64,000 nt of DNA, from contig NZ_JACSDK010000001.1 in the NCBI RefSeq assembly GCF_014925385.1, positions 496,001 through 560,000 on the forward strand, read 5' to 3'. Below, one piece after another: positions 24,516 to 33,455 of this stretch (position 1 is the stretch's first letter; each line of letters starts with the position of its first letter). The notes under the pieces are model-generated. The model searched no databases. It was not told the origin of the DNA and saw only the letters and a program-made list of their open reading frames with translations. Source of the DNA: Pelagibius marinus (GTDB lineage Bacteria; Pseudomonadota; Alphaproteobacteria; Kiloniellales; Kiloniellaceae). Made by a program: the position numbers and the translations under genes.

Positions 24516-25718
24516 TCACCCGATGGCGCGCATGGCCTTCATGTTCTGGATCAGCTCGGCCACGGCGGCTTCGGTCATCTCGGGGAACTGGGTCTTCAGC
24601 GCCGCGGCGCTCACCGTGTCGCGGCTCATGATGAAGCTGACCTGGCTGGCGATGTCGCCCGGCACCTCGACGTGCTGCTTGCCGTCGGTGAGGATCGGCC
24701 GGCCGTTCTGCTGCACCACGCGCACCTTCTTGCTGACGCGGTAGTTCTCGCCCTCACTCGCCGCCTGGGGCGCCGGCGCGCAGGGGATCTTCACCCGGCT
24801 CTCCAGGTCGTAGCTCTTGAATTCGTAGGGCCAGGACTCGACCGCCTGGGCGGCGGAGGTCAGCGCGGCCTTGGAAGACAGGATGGCCTCGACCTTCTTG
24901 CCCATCTTCTTCAAGAGCTTTTCCAGGGTCTTGCCGTCGGCCTTGTGCGGCAGGTCGGCGCGCAGTTCCGGGTCCTGCACCGCGGCTTCCCAGATGATGG
25001 CCAGCAGGTCCAGCGGCTTGGGCAGGGTGACGCCGAAGGCGATGTGCAGGGCGCCGTTCTCGGAGGCCAGCGCGTCGTGGTAGAGGCCGCGCGGAATGTA
25101 GAGCAGGTCGCCCGGCTGCATCAGCACCTGCTCGGCCACCTTGCCGGCGCGGCGTTCGCGCTCGGCGTCGCCGAAGTTGAAGCTCGGGTGGTTGATCGGC
25201 GTGTCCTCGCGGCTCTCGTAGATGTTCCAGACCTTCTCGCCGTTGCAGTGCACGGCGAAGACCTCGTGCACGTCGCAGTGCGGGCCGAAGGCCTGGTGCT
25301 GCGACATGGAGAAATAGAGATTGGCCTGGCTTCTGCCGCCGGTGGCTTCCTGCAGCTCGTTGGCGAGCTGGCGCACGCCCGGCGCCAGGGCATCGATGTC
25401 GTTGAGGATCACCGAGGCGCCTTTGCCGATCCAGTCCTGCACCTTGTCCGGGTCGGGACGCAGGGCCTCGCCGCCCAGGGCCAGCGCTTTGGCGCAGTAC
25501 TCGGGCACCGGCACCGGGTTGCGGTCGACGAAGAGCTTCAGGGTCTGCGGCGACCACACGGAGGTCATGGACATGAGGGAGTTGAGGCCGCCCAGGGTCA
25601 TGATCGCCGCCGTGCGCTCCGGCGTGCCCTTCACGTGCAGGTGCTTCTTGCCGAAGGTGTCCCGGAAGAAGGTCTCCGCGTCGATCGGCGCGAGCAGGCT
25701 GTCGAGAAGAGAGGTCAT
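24516..25718 (-). CDS. JmjC/cupin domain protein (RoxA/ribosomal oxygenase-like)
   Basis: 400 aa. Cupin_4/JmjC-type Fe(II)/2-oxoglutarate oxygenase, related to the bacterial ribosomal protein L16 arginine hydroxylase group and to MINA53/NO66. The iron-binding H-x-D is in GPHCDVHEVFAVH (about residues 145-160) and the distal His in YIPRGLYHDALAS (about 215-225). The N-terminal FGKKHLHVKG matches the family's opening block. C-terminal ~130 residues would be the winged-helix-like dimerisation part. Substrate protein not inferable. It stands alone on the minus strand, 112 nt beyond the 3' end of nothing related; the next upstream gene is azlD. Confidence 0.85.
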   Translation of the reverse strand: MTSLLDSLLAPIDAETFFRDTFGKKHLHVKGTPERTAAIMTLGGLNSLMSMTSVWSPQTLKLFVDRNPVPVPEYCAKALALGGEALRPDPDKVQDWIGKGASVILNDIDALAPGVRQLANELQEATGGRSQANLYFSMSQHQAFGPHCDVHEVFAVHCNGEKVWNIYESREDTPINHPSFNFGDAERERRAGKVAEQVLMQPGDLLYIPRGLYHDALASENGALHIAFGVTLPKPLDLLAIIWEAAVQDPELRADLPHKADGKTLEKLLKKMGKKVEAILSSKAALTSAAQAVESWPYEFKSYDLESRVKIPCAPAPQAASEGENYRVSKKVRVVQQNGRPILTDGKQHVEVPGDIASQVSFIMSRDTVSAAALKTQFPEMTEAAVAELIQNMKAMRAIG

Positions 25719-25830
25719 GGCACTGTGCCGTGCATTGCCGTGGGGGCCCGGATCGTCCCCTTGGGTATAGGGCGCGGCCCGGCCCGGCGCAAGGCCCCCA
25801 GGGTTCGCAAGGGGGCCCGGGGAGGAGGGG

Positions 25831-26187
25831 CTAGAAGAAGCCGCGGCCCCAGCTCATCAGCACCAGGGCACCGGCCCCGGCGGCCACGCCCAGGCCGATG
25901 TTGCGCCGGGTGAGGAAGAAGATCGCGAGCGCGATGACCGCCGCGGCGATGCGGTCCGGCGAGGCGGCCTCGGCCAGGGGGCCGTTGGGCAGCAGGATCA
26001 TGCGGGCGATGAGTCCGGCCAGCAGGGCGTAGGCGACGCAGGCCACCCACTCGAAGAGGCGGCTGGCGGTGTCGATGCGCCCGGAGAGCGCGACGCCCAG
26101 GGCGCGCCAGAAATAGGTCACCAGCGCGCCGACGGTCATCAGCATCAGGGCCCAAAGGGGCGCGCTCATGGCTTCCGCCTCAGGCAT
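25831..26187 (-). CDS. azlD: AzlD family protein, branched-chain amino-acid exporter subunit
   Basis: 118 aa small membrane protein with four hydrophobic segments (LWALMLMTVGALVTYFWRAL, WVACVAYALLAGLIARM, AAAVIALAIFFL, GVAAGAGALVLMSW). AzlD works with AzlC as a two-component exporter of branched-chain amino acids or analogues. ATG 26187 overlaps the azlC stop by 8 nt; an internal ATG at 26169 has a slightly better GAGG ribosome-binding site and would give 112 aa. Close coupling with azlC is typical of the system. Confidence 0.85.
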   Translation of the reverse strand: MPEAEAMSAPLWALMLMTVGALVTYFWRALGVALSGRIDTASRLFEWVACVAYALLAGLIARMILLPNGPLAEAASPDRIAAAVIALAIFFLTRRNIGLGVAAGAGALVLMSWGRGFF

Positions 26188-26959
26188 GGCCGCCGCCTTT
26201 CGTCTTGGAGGGCAGCAGGAGATCGGCGCCAAAGGCGAGGCTGCCGGCCAGAACCCCGGTGATCAGCAGGCCCCAGTCGGCGGAGACCAGGTGCAGCGGC
26301 GGGCCCAGCAGGGCGCCGATCACCAGCGCCAGCATGCGCGCGCGGTGGCGGGCGTCGGCGACGAAGACCAGCATGAAGTAGATGGGGTTGAGGAAGACCA
26401 GGCCCAGGGTGACGAAGCCCGGCAGTCCGCCGGCCAGGTAGTAGCCGGTGGCGGTGGTGACCAGGCACATGGACCACAAGGTGGTGCCGAAGCCGGCGAA
26501 GTAGGGCAGGCGCTGGTTCTCCGGCAGGCTCGGACAAAGCCGCATGGCCGCGGCCCAGGCGGTCACCGCGACGAAGTGGGAGACGGCGTAGTAGCGCCAG
26601 CGCGGCGTGCCCGGCGCGCGCAGGTAAGGCATGAGGGTGACGGTCATGGGCAGCAGGCGCGCGTTGGTCATGGCCACCGCCGCGGCCACCACGAAGAGCG
26701 AGGAGCCCAGGCTGTAGAGCTCGATCACCACGATCTGGCCGGGCAGGGCCCAGCCTGTGAAGGTGGAGAAAAGCCCCAGCCAGACATCGAGCCCGGCGCC
26801 CTCGACCAGCGAGCCGAAGCCCAGGTAGGACGAGCCCAGTACCAGCATGGGTACACCGATGCTGTCGCGCAGGCCGGCCAACGCGGCCTCGCGCGGCGAG
26901 GCGAAGCGCCGTGCGGGGGGCATCGCGGCCGCGGTGGAGGAGGAGTCCGAAGGAGGCAT
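26180..26959 (-). CDS. azlC: AzlC family permease, branched-chain amino-acid exporter subunit
   Basis: 259 aa inner-membrane protein. Family marks: ALAGLRDSIGVPMLVLGSSYLGFG, FTGWALPGQIVVIELYSLGSS (the conserved proline-glycine region), VAMTNARLLPMTVTLMPYLR, and a C-terminal LLITGVLAGSLAFGADLLL. Forms the large subunit of the AzlCD exporter. ATG 26959 is chosen; no strong ribosome-binding site precedes it and ATG 26923 is an alternative. Followed by azlD with an 8-nt overlap. The histidine kinase gene ends about 120 nt upstream on the same strand and appears unrelated. Confidence 0.87.
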   Translation of the reverse strand: MPPSDSSSTAAAMPPARRFASPREAALAGLRDSIGVPMLVLGSSYLGFGSLVEGAGLDVWLGLFSTFTGWALPGQIVVIELYSLGSSLFVVAAAVAMTNARLLPMTVTLMPYLRAPGTPRWRYYAVSHFVAVTAWAAAMRLCPSLPENQRLPYFAGFGTTLWSMCLVTTATGYYLAGGLPGFVTLGLVFLNPIYFMLVFVADARHRARMLALVIGALLGPPLHLVSADWGLLITGVLAGSLAFGADLLLPSKTKGGGHA

Positions 26960-27078
26960 CGCGTTCAAGGCTAGCCGTCGCGCCGGGCGGCGGCCAAGAC
27001 CCAATGCGGCAAGGCAGCCATGCGGCAAGCTGGCGGCTTGCGCGTAGCAGGCGGCGCTCTGTGGGAAGCTGGAGGGGT

Positions 27079-28656
27079 TTAGATCACGCGGTTCGCGGGC
27101 AGGGCGACGATGGCCGTGGTGCCGACGCCGGGCTGGCTTTCCAGCCTCAGGTGCCCGCCGTGCAGCTTCACGAAGCCGTCGGACAGCGGCAGGCCCAGGC
27201 CGGTACCCTCGAACTGGCGGCTGAGGCGGCTGTCGACCTGCTCGAAGGGGGCGAAGGCGCGGGGAATGTCCTCCGCCGCAATGCCGATGCCGGTGTCGCT
27301 GACCTCGAAAATGAAGCTGCCGTCGGGCGCCAGGTGCGCGGCCAGGGTAACGCTGCCGTCTTCGGGCGTGAACTTGATGGCGTTGGACATGAGGTTCAGC
27401 AGTACCTGCTTCAGCTTGCGCTCGTCGGCTCTCAGGCGCGGCAGGTCTTCCGGCAGCTGGGTGGCGAGCGTCAGCTCGGCGCGCTTGGCGCGCTCGGCGA
27501 CTAGGCGTTCCACGGCGCTGACGATGTCGTAGGGGTCGACCTCCTCATCGCGCAGCTCATGGGCGCCGGCCTCGATCTTGGCGACGTCCAGGATGTCGTT
27601 GATCAGCGTCAGCAGGTGCTGGGCGCTTTCGTGGATGTCGGCGGCGTAGCTCTTGTACTGGGTGCTGCCCAGCGGTCCCAGCAGCTCGCTTTCCATGATC
27701 TCGGAGAAGCCGATGACGGCGTTCAGCGGGGTGCGCAGCTCGTGGCTCATGTTGGCCAGGAACTCGGTCTTGGCGCGGTTGGCCAGCTCGGCGCTTTCCT
27801 TGGCGCTGATCAGGGCGTCTTCGCGCTGGCGCAGGGCGGTGATGTTCTCCGCCGTGCCGCGGTAGCCGAGGAAGTTGCCGCTGTCCGGGCAGTAGACCGG
27901 CAGGCCGTTGAGGCGGAACAGCAAGGCCTCGCCGTTGCGGTGCTTGACCTCGATCTCGATGTCGCGGAAGGGCGTGTGGCGTTCGCTGGTGGCCAGGGAC
28001 AGCAGCTTGGGCGTGCGCTCCTGGGGCAGGTCGTTCAGCGAGCGGCCGATGATCTCGCGCGGGTGATAGCCCAGCGCGTCGTGCACGCGCGGCGAGACGA
28101 AGGTCAGGATCAGCTCCCGGTCGGTCTCCCACACCCAGTCGGAAACCAGCCGCGTGGTGTCGTCCAGGCGCGTGGTGGCCTGCACCAGGGCGGTGGCCGT
28201 GGCCTTCAGTTTGGTGGTCGGCTCGTAGACCAGGGCGGTGGCCCGCATGCCGCCGTCGGCGCCGCGGATCGGGCGGCGCTTGGCGCGGTAGTACTCGGTG
28301 CGCCCTTCAATGATCAGCTTGTGTTCCTGGCTGACCGCGATGGGCGTGCTGTCGCCGCTCTGCGGCATCAGGCCCAGGGTCGACTGGCTCGGCAGGGCAT
28401 CGGCCGCGGCCAGGGCCTCGGCGATCTTGTGATAGCCCTTGTTCGCGTAAAGCATCTGCCCGTCGGCGTCCAGGATGCAGGTCGGCGGCCCTTCCTCCAG
28501 CAGCTCGCGCTGCAGGACCACCAGCAGCTCCTCGAGCTCCTGGCTGTGGCCGGCCGTGTCCATCGCCGCGGTCTTGGGCAGGGATACCGTCTTCGGTGCC
28601 CCGCCGGACTCGGCGTTGCGCGCCACCATCTTGGGTTTGCCTACATCCGTGGTCAC
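27079..28656 (-). CDS. PAS-domain sensor histidine kinase
   Basis: 525 aa, soluble (no membrane segment seen). Two PAS-like regions, about residues 45-140 ([20 protein letters not shown]) and 165-285 ([32 protein letters not shown]). HisKA H-box [16 protein letters not shown] is near residue 302. The HATPase domain follows, with [10 protein letters not shown] (N box), DTGIGI (G1) and GTGLGLP (G2). It phosphorylates a response regulator that is not encoded nearby, so it is an orphan kinase. GTG 28656 is the likely start; ATG 28629 is an alternative. It begins 9 nt after the DUF2336 gene stop, so the two form an operon. Confidence 0.93.
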   Translation of the reverse strand: MTTDVGKPKMVARNAESGGAPKTVSLPKTAAMDTAGHSQELEELLVVLQRELLEEGPPTCILDADGQMLYANKGYHKIAEALAAADALPSQSTLGLMPQSGDSTPIAVSQEHKLIIEGRTEYYRAKRRPIRGADGGMRATALVYEPTTKLKATATALVQATTRLDDTTRLVSDWVWETDRELILTFVSPRVHDALGYHPREIIGRSLNDLPQERTPKLLSLATSERHTPFRDIEIEVKHRNGEALLFRLNGLPVYCPDSGNFLGYRGTAENITALRQREDALISAKESAELANRAKTEFLANMSHELRTPLNAVIGFSEIMESELLGPLGSTQYKSYAADIHESAQHLLTLINDILDVAKIEAGAHELRDEEVDPYDIVSAVERLVAERAKRAELTLATQLPEDLPRLRADERKLKQVLLNLMSNAIKFTPEDGSVTLAAHLAPDGSFIFEVSDTGIGIAAEDIPRAFAPFEQVDSRLSRQFEGTGLGLPLSDGFVKLHGGHLRLESQPGVGTTAIVALPANRVI

Positions 28657-28665
28657 CGGTCCAGC

Positions 28666-29835
28666 TTAACCCCTGCCTTGCTTGACGACAGTACGTCGCA
28701 CCTTGTTCATCTCCAGATCCTGCACGGCGGCCTGGAAGCCCGGGTCACGCTGCCAGGAGCGCAGAACATGCTGAGCGTCTTCGCGCTTGGTCCTGTCGAA
28801 CAGCCGTGTCGCCCGCGCCAGGTCGCCCGGCGAGGTCTTCTGCCCACCGGAGCCGGCGCTGCGGCTCAACAGGAAAAGCGTTGCGAAATCCTGCTTCGAA
28901 ACCCCCAAAGCCAGGCAGGCGATGGCCAGGCCCTCGCCGCCGGGGCCGTAGAGTACCTCAGCACGCCTCGGCATGGAAATCTTGGTCCATTCCTCGAAAA
29001 GAGCCTCGAAGAGGGGCACCTGCCCCTGACGCAGCGTCTTGACGAGCAGCGCGGCATTGACCGGGCGTTCGGCCGCCATGGAGCGGGCCAGCTCGGCGGC
29101 GGTCTTCTCCATGTTGTCGCCACCGCCGTTGCCGTTGCGCGACTCTTCCACCGTTTCCTGCACACTGCTTTCCAGAGCGTCGTCCAGGTCGGTGGGATGA
29201 ATGTCGTAGTTCTGCAGGATCTCGTTGCGCAGGCTGGCGGCGACCACCCAGTAGAGCCGGCCCGCCAGCTCGGCGGTCAGGTCCTGGCGGCGCACCAGCG
29301 GTTCCTGATAGGTGTCGATGTGCTCGGCCTGCTCGGCCAGATAGGCCAGCGTGGCCTTGGAGATGCGCGCGCTGTGGTTTTCCAGCAGGGCGGTAATGAC
29401 GTCACTGTCCTGGGTGTTCACGAGCTCGTCGGAGACGGCCTCGCTGAGGTCGCGGCGCCGCGCGATGGCGATCTGATGCTGGCGGCTGCGGTGCTGGATG
29501 ATGCGGATCAGCTCTTCGTCCGACAGCAGGGTGGAGCGCAGCAGCACCGGCTGGGCGACGGCGAAGTCGTCGTTGGCCAGGGCGACGATCAGGGCGTGGG
29601 GGGCGGCCGCGTTGCGGGACAGGCGCTCGGCCAGACGCTGGCGGATCGGGACTTCGAACTCGTGGATCAGCTTGTCGAGGATGTCGAACATCAGGTCGCG
29701 TTCCTGATCGCTCAACATGTGCTCGCGCTCGAGGGAAAGCTGCGCGATGCGCGTCGTCAGCTGTTCGCGACCCTCGATCGACTTGTCCAGCGCAAGCTGC
29801 AACAGAGAATGAAGATCTTGATCCTGATCGTTCAT
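28666..29835 (-). CDS. DUF2336 domain-containing protein
   Basis: 389 aa helical cytoplasmic protein of the alphaproteobacterial DUF2336 family, function unknown. Family-like segments are ISDQERDLMFDILDKLIHE-type helix (here MLSDQERDLMFDILDKL), VPIRQRLAERLSRNAAAP, LLRSTLLSDEELIRIIQHRS, HQIAIARRRDLSEAVSDELV and, later, VSKQDFATLFLLSRS. The repeating ~35-residue helical pattern suggests a HEAT-like solenoid. ATG 29835 has GGAAGGG four bases upstream. It is the first gene of a two-gene unit with the PAS histidine kinase, suggesting a signalling role; that link is inference from position only. Confidence 0.88.
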   Translation of the reverse strand: MNDQDQDLHSLLQLALDKSIEGREQLTTRIAQLSLEREHMLSDQERDLMFDILDKLIHEFEVPIRQRLAERLSRNAAAPHALIVALANDDFAVAQPVLLRSTLLSDEELIRIIQHRSRQHQIAIARRRDLSEAVSDELVNTQDSDVITALLENHSARISKATLAYLAEQAEHIDTYQEPLVRRQDLTAELAGRLYWVVAASLRNEILQNYDIHPTDLDDALESSVQETVEESRNGNGGGDNMEKTAAELARSMAAERPVNAALLVKTLRQGQVPLFEALFEEWTKISMPRRAEVLYGPGGEGLAIACLALGVSKQDFATLFLLSRSAGSGGQKTSPGDLARATRLFDRTKREDAQHVLRSWQRDPGFQAAVQDLEMNKVRRTVVKQGRG

Positions 29836-30374
29836 TCAGCCCTTCCCGATATCCCCGGTCGCCCTGCCCAACCTTTGCGGGGCCCTCACCACGAGCACCC
29901 CCACCTGCGGCCCGGCGCTGTTTTTTTTCTGCCGGGTCTCAATATCGATTCGGACAAGACGACCGCTCCCCTGCAAGAAATAATAAATTAAGGTAAAAAC
30001 AATGTGAAGGTTGATCTTTATTTCTTCTAGCTGCTTGCCTTGGAAAGCTCGAAGTAATCACCCTGTTGCCAGGAATTAGGCCTCTACGAATGTTACGACC
30101 TAGTGACCTGCACCCTTTCCACCGTCTGTCGGCGTCGCTAACGTCGCCTGTGGTGTTCGAAAACATTCATGAATTTCAAACAGTTATGTACAGCGCTCGA
30201 ATCCTCGCCGGGGTGCCGGCCAGGGGCGGGGCGGTCGGCGGGGGGCGACCTCCGTCGCTTAGCTAGTGTGATTAAGTAGAATGAAGAATTGATTATGAAC
30301 TCTACTATAACGGGTACTCGGAGAGCGGGTAGGGATTTACCCGGCTTTAACCGGGCAGCGAAAATACTGGGATC
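29836..30374. other. Low-GC intergenic region
   Basis: About 540 nt clearly more A/T-rich than the rest of the window, especially 29930-30080 and 30255-30320. I found no convincing protein or RNA gene. It must hold the promoter of the DUF2336-kinase operon (towards lower coordinates). An 'ACCCGGCTTTAACCGGG' inverted repeat at about 30338-30354 is a short potential hairpin. Confidence 0.5.
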
Positions 30375-30680
30375 ATGTCTATCGGATCCTGCTCCTCCTC
30401 CTCGCCGTTCTCCCTGGCGACGTTGAAGACCCTGGGCCTCGATTCGCCGGGCGCCTCCGCGGCCGGCGGGACGGCCCCTGCGGCCGGCGCCACGGCGGCC
30501 CCGGCAGGCGATGCCGTGACCGGCGCGGCCGGCGGCGCGCCGCTGGAGAAGTCGGCGGTGGAGCCGGCGGCGGCCTTCGACGGCGCCAGCCCCGGCCGCG
30601 ACCCCGGCCGCGACCCAGGCCGCGACTTGGGGGTCGCCAAGGATATCCCGCGCGGCAGCTTCCTCGACCTCAAGGTCTGA
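30375..30680 (+). CDS. Possible small hypothetical protein, Ala/Pro/Gly-rich
   Basis: 101 aa, ATG start, low-complexity Ala/Gly/Pro middle and a threefold PGRD repeat (PGRDPGRDPGRDLG), ending RGSFLDLKV. Codon use (GGC, CGC, GAC, CTG) fits the genome. The opposite strand of the same DNA also carries a 108-codon frame (30347-30673, TTG start with AGAGGA seven bases upstream, acidic end EEEEQDPIDM), so which strand is coding is unresolved. Ribosome-binding site on the plus strand is weak. No recognised family. Confidence 0.4.
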   Translation: MSIGSCSSSSPFSLATLKTLGLDSPGASAAGGTAPAAGATAAPAGDAVTGAAGGAPLEKSAVEPAAAFDGASPGRDPGRDPGRDLGVAKDIPRGSFLDLKV

Positions 30681-30741
30681 TCCTCTTTCCCTGTCCTTCC
30701 GCTTCCTTGTCGTGCCGCCTGCGCTGCGCCACAGTAGCGCC

Positions 30742-31326
30742 ATGGGCGCTTCCGACGATCTGAAGAAGGACCCCGCCGGCGGCGGCGACGCGCCCGCTGC
30801 GCGCTTCGAGCGGCGGGTGCCGGAAGGCGACGACCGCACGCGCCTGGTCTGTTCCGACTGCGGCTTCGTCAACTACGAGAACCCCAAGATCGTCGTCGGC
30901 TCGGTCGCCGCCTGGGAGGACAGGATCCTGCTGTGCCGCCGCGCCATAGAGCCGCGGCGCGGCTTCTGGACCCTGCCGGCGGGCTATCTGGAGCTGCACG
31001 AGGAGGCGGCCGAAGGCGCGCGCCGCGAAGCCTGGGAGGAGGCCCGCGCCCGCCTGGAGATCGACCAGCTGCTGGCGGTCTACTCGATCCCGCGGATCTC
31101 CCAGATCCAGCTCATCTTCCGGGCGCGCCTGGCAACGCCGGAGGTGGCGGCAGGGCCGGAGACCCTGGAGCTGGACCTCTTCGACTGGAAGGCAATTCCC
31201 TGGGACCAGCTCGCCTTTCCCTCGGTACGCTGGGCGCTCGAGGACTATCGCGCAGTGCGCGACCAGCCGGTCTTCGCGCCGCGCGGCAACCCCCCGGGGG
31301 AGGACGGCGGGCTCAGCCACCCCTAG
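30742..31326 (+). CDS. NUDIX hydrolase with N-terminal zinc-ribbon-like element
   Basis: 194 aa. Hydrolyses a nucleoside-diphosphate-linked compound; the substrate cannot be read from sequence. A half zinc-ribbon, CSDCGFVNYENPK, is at residues ~37-50, as in the NudC-type and nudix_N_2 group. The NUDIX box GYLELHEEAAEGARREAWEEA lies near residues 80-100; the usual glycine after REx-x-EE is replaced by Arg (EEARARL), a variant I associate with this subgroup. ATG 30742 is the first plausible start. Stands alone, 41 nt upstream of the Rap1a-like gene on the same strand. Confidence 0.9.
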   Translation: MGASDDLKKDPAGGGDAPAARFERRVPEGDDRTRLVCSDCGFVNYENPKIVVGSVAAWEDRILLCRRAIEPRRGFWTLPAGYLELHEEAAEGARREAWEEARARLEIDQLLAVYSIPRISQIQLIFRARLATPEVAAGPETLELDLFDWKAIPWDQLAFPSVRWALEDYRAVRDQPVFAPRGNPPGEDGGLSHP

Positions 31327-31367
31327 CCGCGCCGCTTCGCGAAGGGGGAGTGAAAGGAGGCCGTGCC

Positions 31368-31784
31368 GTGAAGATCTGCAAGGCTTGGTTCGGGCCGATT
31401 GTCTTGGGCCTGCTGCTGCAGGGCGCGCCCGCCAGGGCCGCCGATCCGCTTTTCGCGCACGAGCGGCCGCGCTATCGCAGCGGCGCCGAGCTGCTGGAAG
31501 ACTGCAACTCAACCGAGCCCGTGGCCCGGGCGCGCTGCGCCGGCTACGTCATGGCGGTGGCCGACATGCTGGGCGGCGCCTCGGCGCGGATCGACGGTCT
31601 GCAGGCCTGTCTCAAGGGCAACGAAAGCCTGGAGGAGTTGGTGGAGGTGGTGCGCCGGCACCTGGAGGCCAACCCGGCGCGCGCGGTGCTGAAGGGCGAC
31701 GGCGCGGTGGCCTATGCCCTGTCGATCTACCGGCCCTGCGCGGAGACCGACGCCACCTTCGAGGAACGGCTGCTCGACCGCTGA
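31368..31784 (+). CDS. Rap1a/Tai-like exported protein
   Basis: 138 aa with a signal peptide (ICKAWFGPIVLGLLLQGAPARA). The mature part fits the Rap1a/Tai domain pattern: EDCNSTEPVARARCAGYVMAV, C at ~LQACLKGNES, VRRHLEANPARA and YALSIYRPC. In type VI secretion clusters such proteins are immunity factors against amidase effectors (Tae4/Ssp), but stand-alone members are common and no T6SS or Tae gene is near. GTG 31368 has AAGGAGG eight bases upstream. Four cysteines probably form two disulfides. Role here is unknown. Confidence 0.75.
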   Translation: MKICKAWFGPIVLGLLLQGAPARAADPLFAHERPRYRSGAELLEDCNSTEPVARARCAGYVMAVADMLGGASARIDGLQACLKGNESLEELVEVVRRHLEANPARAVLKGDGAVAYALSIYRPCAETDATFEERLLDR

Positions 31785-31819
31785 ACTTGCCGCAAGCCGC
31801 AAGAGGCAGGCGCGCGCGA

Positions 31820-32725
31820 TCACCCTTCCGCGGTGGCGCCCAGGTCGCCTTCGAAGAGGGCGCGCTGGTGACGCAGCCGGTCGTAGAGCAGGTCAAGCAG
31901 GACGCGGATGCGCGCGGTGCGCTGCAGGTCCGGGTGGGTCAGCAGCCAAAGTTCGGTGTTGAGTTCGGGTGGCGGCGGGGCGACGCGCTGCAATCCTTCA
32001 TCGCTGTCGCCCAGGAAGCAGGGAAGCAGCCCCAGGCCGAGTCCGGCGCGTACGGCGCTGGCTTGGTTGAGCAGGGAGTTGGAGCGGTAGGCGATGGCAT
32101 GGCGGTCCGTGTTGTCGTTCAGCCAGCGCACCCAAAGTGGCGGCCCGGCACCTTCCTCCCAGGCAACCCAGCGCTGATCGGCCCAGCGCTTTCCGGCCGC
32201 TGCGCTGGCGGCGGCGTAGACGGCGCTGGCCACCTTGGCGATGCGGCGCCCGGCCAGGGTCTCCGGCGGGCGCCGCGTGGGCCGCACGGCGATGTCGGCC
32301 TCACGGCGGGTCAGGTTCAGCATGCGGTTGTCGACGATGAGTTCCACCGTGATATCCGGGTAGCGCTGGCTGAAGGTCTTCAGGACCGGCAACACGATCA
32401 CCTCGGCGAGGTCGTCCGGCGCGGTCAGCCGCAGCGAGCCGGTCAACCGCAGGTCCTGGCCGCTGAGCCGGCGCTCCAGCGCCTCCACCTCGGCCTCGAC
32501 CCGCTCGGCGGTGCGCAGCAGGTCCTCGCCGGCGGTGGTGGTGACGTAGTTGCCGCCCTGGCGCTCGAAGAGGCGGGTGCCGAGGCGCGCCTCGATGGTG
32601 CCCAGGCGCCGGAACACCGTGGAGTGGTTGACCCTCAGGCGCCGGGCCGCGCCGGCCAGGGTGCCTTCGCGGGCGATGGCCAGCAGGGTGCGCAGGTCGC
32701 CGGTGATGTCGGGGGTGGGGCTCAT
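31820..32725 (-). CDS. LysR-family transcriptional regulator
   Basis: 301 aa. N-terminal winged helix (LRTLLAIAREGTLAGAARRL, HSTVFRRLGTIEARLGTRLF) and an effector-binding domain (RREADIAVRPTRRPP, VRAGLGLGLLPCFLGD). The serine-thr-val-phe recognition helix NHSTVFRRL is typical of the GbpR-like LTTR subgroup. ATG 32725 is favoured; the frame extends upstream to 32812. It is divergent from the DoxX gene at 32881, with 155 nt between, so DoxX is the likely target. Convergent with the Rap1a-like gene. Confidence 0.93.
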   Translation of the reverse strand: MSPTPDITGDLRTLLAIAREGTLAGAARRLRVNHSTVFRRLGTIEARLGTRLFERQGGNYVTTTAGEDLLRTAERVEAEVEALERRLSGQDLRLTGSLRLTAPDDLAEVIVLPVLKTFSQRYPDITVELIVDNRMLNLTRREADIAVRPTRRPPETLAGRRIAKVASAVYAAASAAAGKRWADQRWVAWEEGAGPPLWVRWLNDNTDRHAIAYRSNSLLNQASAVRAGLGLGLLPCFLGDSDEGLQRVAPPPPELNTELWLLTHPDLQRTARIRVLLDLLYDRLRHQRALFEGDLGATAEG

Positions 32726-32751
32726 GGGCGCCGGGCTCCGCGGGCGGGCGT

Positions 32752-32776
32752 TTGCGTAGATGCAATAGAATTTTGC
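32752..32776. promoter_or_regulatory. Candidate LysR operator dyads
   Basis: Two overlapping dyads, TTGC-N6-GCAA (32752-32765) and GCAA-N7-TTGC (32762-32776), lie in the spacer between the divergent LysR and DoxX genes, in a locally A/T-rich patch. They share the half-site GCAA/TTGC and fit the interrupted-palindrome style of LTTR boxes. Role inferred. Confidence 0.45.
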
Positions 32777-32880
32777 GTTCATCGATGATCGACTTGCGTG
32801 AAAGCAAAACATATCTCTCTCCGCACCACAAGACGCCGCGATCCACCCCCAGCGGACGTCGCGCGAAGAGGAGAAGCATC

Positions 32881-33315
32881 ATGATCGATAGCAAAACCGC
32901 GCCTTACGCCGCCCTGGTCCTGCGGATCGCCCTGGGCGTCATGTTCCTGGCCCACAGCCTCTACCTGAAGGTCATTGTCTTTACCGTGCCCGGCACCGTC
33001 GGCTTCTACGAGTCCATCGGCCTGCCCGGGGTCTTCGCCTACCTGACCATCCTGGCGGAGGTCGCCGGCGGCATCGCCCTGATCCTCGGCATCCAGGTGC
33101 GCCTGGTCGCGCTCGGCGTGCTGCCGGTCCTGGTCGGTGCCGTCTGGTTCCACGCCGGCAACGGCTGGGTCTTTTCCAACGAGGGCGGCGGCTGGGAATA
33201 CCCGCTGTTCCTGATCGTCGCGGTCGCCGTGCAGGCCCTGCTGGGCGCCGGCGCCTACGCGGTCAACGTTCCGCTGACGGCAGCCCAGCGCGCGGCGCGC
33301 AGGGCGGTGGCCTGA
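32881..33315 (+). CDS. DoxX family membrane protein
   Basis: 144 aa with four hydrophobic segments: ALVLRIALGVMFLAHSLYLK, YLTILAEVAGGIALILGI, LVALGVLPVLVGAVWF and LFLIVAVAVQALLGAGAYAV. This matches the DoxX/DoxD-like family of small quinone-interacting or redox-linked membrane proteins; exact role unclear. GAGGAG lies nine bases before the ATG. Divergent from the LysR gene and followed by a strong terminator, so it is a single-gene unit probably under that regulator. Confidence 0.88.
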   Translation: MIDSKTAPYAALVLRIALGVMFLAHSLYLKVIVFTVPGTVGFYESIGLPGVFAYLTILAEVAGGIALILGIQVRLVALGVLPVLVGAVWFHAGNGWVFSNEGGGWEYPLFLIVAVAVQALLGAGAYAVNVPLTAAQRAARRAVA

Positions 33316-33378
33316 CGCGGCGTTCCGAGACAAACGTCCCCTTGTCCCAAGCGGGAACACCCTAAGTCGCACACCTGG

Positions 33379-33439
33379 GGCCGCGTGCTGCCACCCCCCT
33401 GCTTCCCCCAAGCATCGGCAGTACGCGGCCTTTCTTTTT
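33379..33439 (+). terminator. Rho-independent terminator after doxX-like gene
   Basis: GGCCGCGTGCTGCC (33379-33392) pairs with GGCAGTACGCGGCC (33417-33430), with a small internal mismatch, and is followed by TTTCTTTTT. It ends 17 bases before the ATG of the next gene, so the glutathione transferase promoter must lie within or upstream of this hairpin. Confidence 0.85.
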
Positions 33440-33455
33440 AGGGAGGTCCTAGAAC

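Noticed and set aside
27559-29991. 810-codon plus-strand frame opposite the histidine kinase and DUF2336 genes
   Set aside because: No domain sense; both minus-strand genes have clear motifs.
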